Source of the DNA: Desulfobacteraceae bacterium
GTDB lineage: Bacteria; Desulfobacterota; DSM-4660; Desulfatiglandales; Desulfatiglandaceae
Direction of reading: 5' to 3'
DNA length: 64,000 bases
Assembly: GCA_030613055.1 (NCBI GenBank)
Contig: JAUWMR010000005.1
Location: forward strand, 1-64,000
Numbering within the stretch: the stretch's first letter is position 1; each line of letters begins with the position of its first letter. The translations under genes were made by a program, and so were the position numbers. Below the pieces are notes generated by a model that was not told the origin of the DNA, searched no databases, and saw nothing but the letters and a program-made list of their open reading frames with translations. Below, piece after piece: positions 1 through 7,213 of the stretch.

Positions 1-514
1 TTTTGTATTCTTCTTCTGATACACCTAAAGCCTCCACTATGGCTTGAGGCTCAAACGATTCGGAGATGAGATAGCGTATTCCCGGTTCACCGGAGAGCTC
101 TTTGGCCCTTGCTATCATCAACTCGATTTTTTTATTTCCAACAATTTCGTCCACATCGGCTCTATGTTTTGAAGCTAAAAAGGAGGGCCAATCTCTACCC
201 AGGTCAGCAATTATTTTCATGGCGGTGGCGTAGGTGTCTTTGATGTCATCCAGGCCCAGCGCGGAAACCGCCTGGTTAAAATCCTGCATAAACGGCCTGC
301 CAACCCGGTTGCGTGCTTTTACCGCCGCTGTTAACTGCATCCAGTTACCACCGTGCTTCGACACATTATAGCCAGTTGTATCCACCTCTTCGGCCATTTT
401 CCTTGAGGTTGCCAGGCTGTTTGCTTCGGTAAAATCCTCGTCAGTGTATTTTTGAATCTGCTTTTCGATGAGCATCCATAAAGGTTCTTTACCCTCATTG
501 CGATTTTCTGGCAT
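1..514 (-). CDS. hypothetical protein, partial (C-terminus outside window)
   Basis: An open minus-strand frame runs from an ATG at 514 to the window edge without a stop, giving about 171 codons. A good ribosome-binding site (GGAAGGA at 521-527) sits 6 bases upstream of the ATG. The visible protein begins MPENRNEGKEPLW and is soluble, rich in charged helices, with no signal peptide or membrane segment and no motif I recognise. It faces the same way as the defence genes at 1-11.6 kb, but a transposase scar separates it from the ABC-3C operon, so membership of that system is not shown. No function is proposed. Confidence 0.7.
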   Translation of the reverse strand, partial: MPENRNEGKEPLWMLIEKQIQKYTDEDFTEANSLATSRKMAEEVDTTGYNVSKHGGNWMQLTAAVKARNRVGRPFMQDFNQAVSALGLDDIKDTYATAMKIIADLGRDWPSFLASKHRADVDEIVGNKKIELMIARAKELSGEPGIRYLISESFEPQAIVEALGVSEEEYK

Positions 515-651
515 AATTTATCCTTCCTAAATTAAAATTGATTAAATTGATAAGAAATTGCTTACTCGAGGAAGGATTATAGGGTAATTAGCCTTTAGCG
601 TCAAGAAAATTGTCACCACACGAAACTCCAATATAATGATCGAAAAAATCG

Positions 652-868
652 TGGGGGGGGCGTCCGTAATTAAGTAAATAATTTGACATGATAATGAAAT
701 ACTGAAAAAGGGGACAGTCACATAATGATTCATTGGCAGATTTGGCAAGACTTCTTTGTATGGCTGGTCAAGGGGTCGGTTATGCCGTGCGAAGGGGCAA
801 GCGAATCGCTAAAGTAAACAATTATAGACTCATAGATTGAGTTGGTTACTTATTGACGGACGTCCCCC
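652..868. mobile_element. degenerate REP-flanked transposase element (RAYT scar)
   Basis: Two inverted copies of a REP-like sequence bound this stretch. The left one (653-677) has a G-run followed by CGTCCGTAATTAAGTAA, and the right one (844-868) reads TTACTTATTGACGGACG and then a C-run. Between them lies only the 3' end of a REP-associated tyrosine transposase gene. The rest of the transposase has been deleted, so the element cannot move by itself. The whole gap from 515 to 974 holds nothing else I can support. Confidence 0.6.
718..840 (+). pseudogene. C-terminal remnant of a REP-associated tyrosine transposase
   Basis: The frame ending at the TGA at 838-840 reads SLADLARLL, then GVGYAVRRG and ends NNYRLID. 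This is the usual C-terminal helix-turn-helix tail of RAYT/TnpA-REP (Y1_Tnp, IS200-like) proteins. About 40 codons remain. The HUH and catalytic Tyr region is absent and there is no plausible start codon with a ribosome-binding site, so I call it a relic. Confidence 0.55.
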
Positions 869-974
869 ATTCCCACACTTAACCGCCATCTATTATGTCA
901 AGAGTGAAGACGCGCCCCCTCTGTCTCCATTTGATACTGCAGCAGTAAATAAAAAAAACTATAAAATAGTATAC

Positions 975-2708
975 CTACGCTTCATACTGCATATCAACCT
1001 CAATCCCTAAAAGCTTTCCGGATGCCCCCTCATCCGTAAGCTCCAACACTACAGCATCCTCAACAAACTCACTATATTCTTGATCAGCGAAGTACTCTCT
1101 TATTTTTTCCAATTGATCCTGATTAACCGATGCAATGTACTGTGTACCCTGATTAGAGGTGACATCTTTGGCGATCTTAAAGGCAGTTGCAGCCTGGCGT
1201 GGGTCCATATTGCTAAAAAGTCTACTATCATGAAAAATAAAATTCACTTCATGATTATGACGCAGTATCAATACCGTCATATCAAAACAGAAAATCTTTA
1301 CTTCATTAATGCCGTCAGATGCATCGTCCTTTATATGCGCATTAATATCAAAACGGATCTGATTGTCACCTTCATTATTTTTAACTGTAAGGCCACCGGG
1401 CCGCTCTCCATAAAACCGCTCTGAGAAGGATCGAAAAACGCTAAGGTTATTTTGCAAAAGAGGTTTTATCTCATTCAAATATTCATTTGCTCTAATTGTA
1501 TCATTGCTCATTGCAGCTGCGATTCGTTGTATGCTGTTGCTGTATTTCTCGATCAATTTTTTATAGTCTTCAAGTTTATCTGTTACACCTTTATAGTAGC
1601 TAAGCTCATTGGTCAAAGCCACAAATTCATCCAGTGCTCCATGCGTACCAAGAAATTGCATTAAATGATTGGACCTATCATTCAGCCCCTCAAGCATGTC
1701 CCTGTATGTCTCTTCCTCTTTTAGCAGTTTATTCTTTTCGGCTGTTAACCGTCTTATTCTGGTTTCAAGCAAATTTATATGAAAATCCGCTACCTCCTCG
1801 ACAGTGTGTTTAACAGCCTCAGACAAGGCCACTTGAGCCTCTTCATATACTTTGAACAGCTGATCAGGGGCAAGGTCAGGTCGCAGCTTGAGGCTCTGGT
1901 CAATATTCTTAATTGCATTGGTTATTAAAGCGATCTGATTACGCAGCTTTTGAGCTTCTTTTGTAACCTCGTTGGCCTCTTCCTGCCGCTCATGGTAATC
2001 TTCAGCCACCTCAAAGTCCTGTAGCTTTTTCTCAAGTTTGGCAATTTTCATGTTCAAATCCTGCAACTCAATGTCAGGATCTTTATTCTGTGTAAAAAAT
2101 TCGATAAAAATCGGATCTTTCTGGAGATTTTCACGAAGTTTTCTGATCTCTTCCTTCTCCATCCGAAGGCGGTTCTTATCTATTATCAGGCCAACATCCA
2201 GTCCAAGCAAAAATGCCATGCAAAGTTCCTGCTGGTATGGCGTCCCGTTAGGCTCTGCCTTATCAAAGGCTTCATAGCTGCTTCTTTGGCGCCGGATAAA
2301 AGAACAAATAAGTGAACGAAAAGTCAAATATTTTATGGGCTCGGGTAAATTAAACACTTCTTTTTCCAAAGTGCTGGCAAACTCTCTCTGCCTTCTCACC
2401 ACACCATCAACAATAAGCCTATCTTGACTGGAAGTCGATCGGGTTACCGTGATCTCTTCACCTCTATGCTCAAATTTAAGTGTAAATTCCCAATCGGGTA
2501 TTTTTTCCTCAAAAGCTTTAATCTTATTAGAACCCAGACAAAAATGAATTAAGGCTATAATCAGTGACTTGCCAACACCATTATACGTACGGCTATCATC
2601 TCTCCTCTCTGGATCTTTCTTAGTTCCTGTAATTAAACTAACACCCGTCTTATTAAATATGACAGGATGAAAGCTATCTTGATTTGCAGTAAGGCTTATT
2701 AATCGCAT
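975..2708 (-). CDS. ABC-3C system SMC-like ATPase (DUF2326 type)
   Basis: This 577-residue protein is the ATPase of an ABC-three-component (ABC-3C) conflict system. The N-terminus has a Walker A motif (YNGVGKSLI, about residues 43-51) followed by HFCLGSN, typical of DUF2326/RecF-SMC-like ATPases. Residues about 175-410 are long charged helices, probably a coiled coil. The C-terminal third carries the second ATPase half, with a Walker B-like strand (VNFIFHDS) and a following D-loop region. There is no membrane segment or signal peptide. Its start overlaps the end of the small gene at 2699-2944 by 10 bases, so the two are translationally coupled, and the effector gene lies just upstream. Family knowledge links such ATPases to DNA-end or invader sensing. 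The trigger here is unknown. Confidence 0.85.
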   Translation of the reverse strand: MRLISLTANQDSFHPVIFNKTGVSLITGTKKDPERRDDSRTYNGVGKSLIIALIHFCLGSNKIKAFEEKIPDWEFTLKFEHRGEEITVTRSTSSQDRLIVDGVVRRQREFASTLEKEVFNLPEPIKYLTFRSLICSFIRRQRSSYEAFDKAEPNGTPYQQELCMAFLLGLDVGLIIDKNRLRMEKEEIRKLRENLQKDPIFIEFFTQNKDPDIELQDLNMKIAKLEKKLQDFEVAEDYHERQEEANEVTKEAQKLRNQIALITNAIKNIDQSLKLRPDLAPDQLFKVYEEAQVALSEAVKHTVEEVADFHINLLETRIRRLTAEKNKLLKEEETYRDMLEGLNDRSNHLMQFLGTHGALDEFVALTNELSYYKGVTDKLEDYKKLIEKYSNSIQRIAAAMSNDTIRANEYLNEIKPLLQNNLSVFRSFSERFYGERPGGLTVKNNEGDNQIRFDINAHIKDDASDGINEVKIFCFDMTVLILRHNHEVNFIFHDSRLFSNMDPRQAATAFKIAKDVTSNQGTQYIASVNQDQLEKIREYFADQEYSEFVEDAVVLELTDEGASGKLLGIEVDMQYEA

Positions 2709-2944
2709 CTTAGCAACTTTCCGTCTTTATGCATGCTAATAGCCCCAATAGCATAAAGAAAGCTTATAGTTATAACCAAATTATCAAAGCTTTGGTATGA
2801 TGGAAAAACGTCTGTGTCACGCACCTTCTCAAAATCCGACCATAGCGCATCTACAGTCTTAGGCTTATCAAGATCCTTTAATACAAAACCACCAAAACCA
2901 ATAATTGATTCGCTCAGTTTGATATGTTTGCCGGGAAGAAGCAT
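2699..2944 (-). CDS. ABC-3C middle component (MC6-like)
   Basis: This is a short soluble protein of 81 residues. It begins MLLPGKHIKL and ends with a predicted helix-strand unit (LYAIGAISMHKDGKL). Size, position between effector and ATPase, and the SFLYAIGAI-type ending match the small middle components of ABC-3C systems, which are winged-helix-like adaptors. It overlaps the ATPase start by 10 bases and follows the effector gene by 18 bases. The ribosome-binding site is weak, consistent with coupling to the upstream gene. The MC6 subtype assignment is from memory of the family and less certain than the ABC-3C context. Confidence 0.75.
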   Translation of the reverse strand: MLLPGKHIKLSESIIGFGGFVLKDLDKPKTVDALWSDFEKVRDTDVFPSYQSFDNLVITISFLYAIGAISMHKDGKLLRCD

Positions 2945-2962
2945 CGTTTTTTATTTACCGCG

Positions 2963-3901
2963 TTAAGATGGGTCCTCAAAAATATCACATGATTCAAAGT
3001 AATATGCCATAAGTACAAAAGCGGCGTCTTGAACCGATTTTGATTTCGAGGGTGTAATTTTATTCAAAATATGAAAGAAGCGTAGGTCGCCTTCACTAAC
3101 ATCATCAGAAACCTCAGCGTAATTTTCCTCGATCGATGCCAGGTAAATCTGATTAAGAGCATCTCGCAACTCCTGCCGGGCAAAAACGCTGTTTTTATTA
3201 AAGTACTCATCAATCGCCCCGGATTGATAAGAGCCACTCTGCAAGAATGCAGCAACACTATGGCTGAGCCCATTAAATTGTATTTTTTTATCAAAGTCCG
3301 GGACCCTTAAAGATGATATTAAATCAATCGGGCGACTTACTTTGATAATATGCTCAATCACTTCCGATAATAATGAATAATCTACATCGCTTATACCCGC
3401 AGGATCTGGTATAAAACCGACTAAAGTTAAGATCTTATCAGCATCCAGAGAAAATAATACATCCTCTATATGTTTTGCTAAAAATACCTCTGATACCTCT
3501 AATTTATATTCTGTTTTTATTTCTGCAAGGGCCTCCTCTATAGCAGGGAAGCTACCTTTATATTTATCATTAAAAACAAAACGATACCCTTTTATTGGAT
3601 GGATATGGTGCCAGGCATCTATTAAGCCCTTAAAATCATCTCGTGCCTTGGCAACAGCAACATTTCTGGTGCGTGTCGCCTCCGGATTCTCAGGGGCGTA
3701 AACCTGATAATAGTAGCCAAGGGAGGGAATGTATCCATCATTTTTCCGATCACCATATCGGCCTTGTGGTTTAATTTGGATAAAATCAGGATAAGCATAA
3801 TTCATAATCTGGGTAAAAAGCTGTTCAAACGCTTGGCCTTCATTTTCATAAATCTTTTTTTTAAATAATATCCTGGCTAGGACTTTTTCTTGGGATGTCA
3901 T
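2963..3901 (-). CDS. ABC-3C effector with nuclease-like N-terminus
   Basis: This 312-residue protein, counted from the ATG at 3901, is first in the ABC-3C operon. A TTG at 3907 is a possible alternative start. Residues about 40-75 carry GRYGDRKNDGYI, then YYYQVYAPE. The spaced Asp and Q-x-Y pattern resembles a PD-(D/E)xK-type nuclease core. The C-terminal half is helical and unlike known domains, as expected for an ABC-3C C-terminal domain. The gene precedes the middle component and ATPase on the same strand with an 18-base gap. Inference: the ATPase and adaptor hold this toxin in check until infection. The nuclease call rests only on the motif pattern. Confidence 0.72.
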   Translation of the reverse strand: MTSQEKVLARILFKKKIYENEGQAFEQLFTQIMNYAYPDFIQIKPQGRYGDRKNDGYIPSLGYYYQVYAPENPEATRTRNVAVAKARDDFKGLIDAWHHIHPIKGYRFVFNDKYKGSFPAIEEALAEIKTEYKLEVSEVFLAKHIEDVLFSLDADKILTLVGFIPDPAGISDVDYSLLSEVIEHIIKVSRPIDLISSLRVPDFDKKIQFNGLSHSVAAFLQSGSYQSGAIDEYFNKNSVFARQELRDALNQIYLASIEENYAEVSDDVSEGDLRFFHILNKITPSKSKSVQDAAFVLMAYYFESCDIFEDPS

Positions 3902-4456
3902 ATTCAAACATGCTTTAAGGCTTTGGAATGATTAAAAAAACCACATAAACCTGGACTGTGCGTTTTCGAATATAAACCGTTGAGTTGATAAGATTTTGCT
4001 TTTTTTATGAGAAGGACTGTAGAGAAATTTCCCTTGTGCGTCAAGGAAAAAGGAACCACAACATATGTGGTATTACGCTGGATTGGAGTTCTGAGGTTCT
4101 TCAGGAATATGGGTTGGAGTATGATAGGGCCTTCAAGGAGTGGAAATATTTGCGAGTAAAGGGGGATGCTCTTTATATTTACAGTTTTAAACAAGCATAA
4201 AAGTGGGGCAGGTCTTGCATTATTTCATTTCAGAGATCTTGCCACCATTACAGCCAAATAGAAATTCACACTGTTCTCATATATCATCTGCATATCTTAT
4301 GAATTCAGTGTCATAAATTCCTGACCAAGATAGCAGATATCACAGAGTAGGGTTACATAAGAATTGAGTAGTGCTGGGTATCGCTGCTGCCTCTCTGACG
4401 AGGGGTCAAACGTTATTTTGATCAGAACAGGAAAAATCAATATTTCTATAGACGTA
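3902..4456. other. intergenic gap between ABC-3C operon and STAND-like gene
   Basis: This 555-base AT-rich stretch presumably carries the promoter of the ABC-3C operon near its left end and the 3' end of the 4457-6796 transcript at its right end. Apart from the doubtful small ORF at 3985-4200 I see no gene, RNA or clear repeat. Confidence 0.5.
3985..4200 (+). CDS. small ORF of uncertain reality, possible relic
   Basis: A 71-codon plus-strand frame ends in WSSEVLQEYGLEY and KGDALYIYSFKQA, which looks more protein-like than a random frame. The first 25 residues look like noise, and no ribosome-binding site precedes the start. It may be the 3' end of a decayed gene, perhaps an AbrB/MazE-type antitoxin because of the LQEYGLEYDRA pattern. 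The opposite strand has an equally long frame (3904-4194) that looks like a shadow. Confidence 0.25.
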   Translation: MIRFCFFYEKDCREISLVRQGKRNHNICGITLDWSSEVLQEYGLEYDRAFKEWKYLRVKGDALYIYSFKQA

Positions 4457-6796
4457 TTAATGGGATCTAACTTCTAATCCTTTCCAAAAGGCTGGATTAA
4501 TCACGTAAACAATGTCCGCGTCCTCCCTTTTGCTTATTAGTGATCGCATTCGTTTCATGTCATAACGGACTGAATATATATATTTGGGCTCACCCTTTGT
4601 TCCACGGAACCCCAAAACGCCATACCAGAGAAGTAAGCCGAGAACTTTCTCCTGGACAGCAACATCCGAAGAGATCTTTAACAGTATCGAACGCATTGAT
4701 TCCATGTCGAGTTCCGAAGGGCATTCTATAAACTCGTAAAGACAGTCTTTAGCGGGTGGAAAGACATCTTGCATTTCGTAACCAATATCATTAATGAGCT
4801 GGTTTGAATACTGCTCTTCACCATGTTCGATGTCTTCGACCTCAATTCGTTCATGTCTGAGGTTTATTGCGTGACTCCGACAAAAGCGCAGAAAATCAAT
4901 TAGAGATCGCGGACGCATTAAAGTTCTTTCCAGCATGTAATGACCTGTTTCTTCACCTTGGATGTGGCTTACACAGATCTGTCTCCAAAGATCCTCAAAA
5001 GTAGGTTCTCCCTTCACACCCCCTGTACACACAAACCTGCGCCTTAGCAATTCAAGAAGTAGGGCTGGATCAGTCCAATCTACAAACGCCTGAGCGATTT
5101 TGCCCCTGTCAGGCATTGCAGCAACCATATTTTCATATACATCATTGCGGATAAAAATGATTCCCGTAGTAGGTATATGCTCACGTTCAAAGGCCAACTT
5201 CAATTTGGTCATGGCATCTAGAAGACAACGGAGCGATAGGACATCCTCAGGCTTTATTCCGTGCGGAGGCCAGCCTTTGTCCAAGTTATCAAACAAGATC
5301 CAAAGTGACTCTTTCTGCTGAAGGTAGTGCACTATCTGAGAACGGAGAGCAACCACATTATGCTTATATAGGAATTGTGTTATTTCCTCGCTACTAAGCC
5401 TTAAATCTGCCTTGCCTGCTCTCATGGCCTCAAAGTCTTGAGCTATTCTCTGTGTCAGCTTTAGCATACGCTCAGCGAAATCCCCTTCAGAGACATATTC
5501 ATCAGTCTCATAAAAAGACTCAAGATTTCGGTAAGGCTTATATAGCCTGTGATCTCGAAGGTGTAGCGACTTGTCTTTTTGCAATAACTTATGACAAATT
5601 TCAAGAAGCACTAGGTATTCCCAGAATGCGGTAATAGTATGTTCTCTTGTACCCTTTTCAAGATAGTCCAGAATCTGGTCTTTGAACTTGATGAGCTGGA
5701 AACCCTCCGGCTTTAGATCGAGAATCACATTGCTTTTGTCTCTTCGGAGTCGATCACGAAGCTGAAAAAAGAGCGCTGTCTTTCCAGAGCCTTTACGTCC
5801 CAGCACGACCTGGACTTCACTCCGTGAGGCCCGTCTGAATTCATCTGTCTCAATATAGTAACTGCCCAATTCTTGGAATTCATTCTCTGCGGAAGATGCT
5901 CCCAAAGTCAACTGCATCAAGAAGGTTGATGGCTTCGTGACGACACTCGGTTGCACCGACTGAACACTTTCAAAGAGCGCAGGCGCAAATTCACTCACGT
6001 ACTCATCAATTTGATCCGGAAACTTGAATGAGCGAACAAGATCACGGTAGTCTAAGGGGACAGGATCCTCTCCGGACTGCAAAAATAAAAGAAGTTTTTG
6101 CATTCCTATTGTCAGCCCCGCGACGAATGCAGCTCGGTAGTTGTGAACTTCAGCGTTGGTATAATGATTGGGAAGTAAAGGTATTATGACACCGTGTGAA
6201 AGAGCGACGTTTTCAATGGCTTCTTGTGCAGACAATCGTCCGTGCTCCTCTGGGTCGAAGGAACGGTAAAACAATCGGCCTTTCTTGATACGGGCGATTA
6301 ATCGTGTTTCCATGTCACCCTTTATTTGTGGTAGGATGAGATATACTGGTGTTCTTATACTAGTGGCGGTTTCATTGAACTTCAGAGGAGCCAAGTCAGT
6401 AATGCTGGTAATGAAGGATGCTAGACTGGTGGAATCCGTGTATGATTTATAGCCAAGTGTATCGAAGATTCCGACTGACCGGATAAGATCACTATCTGGA
6501 AGGATACGGTCGTTGCGTACAAGGATTGCTCGTTTCTTACGACCTATTGCATAACCGATTTCAAAAACAACGTTGAAGTTAAGACGTGTGATATCAGCGA
6601 TGAATGCCGTACCGCCATCAATGAGTTTGAGAACCTCAGTAGATATGAAGCGACCTGGAACATCGCTTTCTTCCCAACTGTTAAGCTGACGGAATCTTTC
6701 GTGCTTGTTAAGTCCTTCTAAGCTGCGGCAAATCGTTTGACCAATTTCTTCTGGATCAGCTGGGTAGGCCATGAGGCCTGAAATTTCTGGAGACAT
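4457..6796 (-). CDS. STAND-like P-loop ATPase with tandem TIR-like N-terminal domains
   Basis: I place the start at the ATG at 6796, because GAGAGG at 6803-6808 gives it good spacing; a longer TTG start at 6856 has none. This gives 779 residues. Residues about 5-130 form a TIR/nucleoside deoxyribosyltransferase-like domain with the strand GGTAFIADITRLNFNVVFEI followed by GYAIG; the Glu of FEIGYAIG is the expected catalytic position. A second, similar domain (about 145-270) has RAAFVAGLTIG, in which that Glu is lost. An ATPase follows, with Walker A GRKGSGKT (about 330) and Walker B WILFDNLDKGW (about 500), then a helical C-terminus. The layout resembles Sll1717-family and other STAND/AVAST-like defence proteins. 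Neighbours on both sides are defence systems. Inference: the ATPase senses a phage product and the first TIR-like domain cleaves a nucleotide. Confidence 0.7.
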   Translation of the reverse strand: MSPEISGLMAYPADPEEIGQTICRSLEGLNKHERFRQLNSWEESDVPGRFISTEVLKLIDGGTAFIADITRLNFNVVFEIGYAIGRKKRAILVRNDRILPDSDLIRSVGIFDTLGYKSYTDSTSLASFITSITDLAPLKFNETATSIRTPVYLILPQIKGDMETRLIARIKKGRLFYRSFDPEEHGRLSAQEAIENVALSHGVIIPLLPNHYTNAEVHNYRAAFVAGLTIGMQKLLLFLQSGEDPVPLDYRDLVRSFKFPDQIDEYVSEFAPALFESVQSVQPSVVTKPSTFLMQLTLGASSAENEFQELGSYYIETDEFRRASRSEVQVVLGRKGSGKTALFFQLRDRLRRDKSNVILDLKPEGFQLIKFKDQILDYLEKGTREHTITAFWEYLVLLEICHKLLQKDKSLHLRDHRLYKPYRNLESFYETDEYVSEGDFAERMLKLTQRIAQDFEAMRAGKADLRLSSEEITQFLYKHNVVALRSQIVHYLQQKESLWILFDNLDKGWPPHGIKPEDVLSLRCLLDAMTKLKLAFEREHIPTTGIIFIRNDVYENMVAAMPDRGKIAQAFVDWTDPALLLELLRRRFVCTGGVKGEPTFEDLWRQICVSHIQGEETGHYMLERTLMRPRSLIDFLRFCRSHAINLRHERIEVEDIEHGEEQYSNQLINDIGYEMQDVFPPAKDCLYEFIECPSELDMESMRSILLKISSDVAVQEKVLGLLLWYGVLGFRGTKGEPKYIYSVRYDMKRMRSLISKREDADIVYVINPAFWKGLEVRSH

Positions 6797-7089
6797 GCGG
6801 AACCTCTCTACAGTAAGGATTTTTTTAAAAATATCCGTGAGATTATCAGAGTGCAATCCCTAGATCGAGTAAGCAAGGCACCCTAATCTACATCCATTGG
6901 AAGAAGCCGGTTCCCGGATCTATCAAATCCTAGATAGATTTGAGCAAATATACGAAATTAAGTTCAAAATCGTTAGACTTAGGATGGCATTTTGCAAAGA
7001 ACCCAGGTTTCTTGTAGAATTTTTCCCCACAGAGTCCTCCTAAATGGAGACGCAGTAACTGAACCAAAAGTAGATCCCGGAGTGAGGTT

Positions 7090-7107
7090 GATACCGAATT
7101 CGGTACC
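7090..7107. promoter_or_regulatory. 18-bp near-perfect palindrome, candidate operator
   Basis: GATACCGAATTCGGTACC is palindromic except for one symmetric pair. It lies in the 417-base gap upstream of the STAND-like gene at 4457-6796, where a repressor site could sit. The regulator is unknown. The rest of the gap (6797-7213) has AT-rich promoter-like sequence and a repeated ATATCC motif (7143-7180), but no gene. Confidence 0.3.
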
Positions 7108-7213
7108 ACAAGAGAATATTTGATACCTTGCCAATCTCATAAATATCCATAATGCTATGATATCACTAAAATATCCAAAATGAAATCTCTGATAAAATCA
7201 TAGATGGTCCAAA

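Noticed and set aside
542-748. 68-codon minus-strand frame beside the transposase scar
   Set aside because: It runs antisense through the REP and transposase relic, has no ribosome-binding site and an improbable hydrophobic composition.
3904-4194. 96-codon minus-strand frame before the ABC-3C operon
   Set aside because: No ribosome-binding site, and it overlaps the likely promoter region and a better-looking opposite frame.
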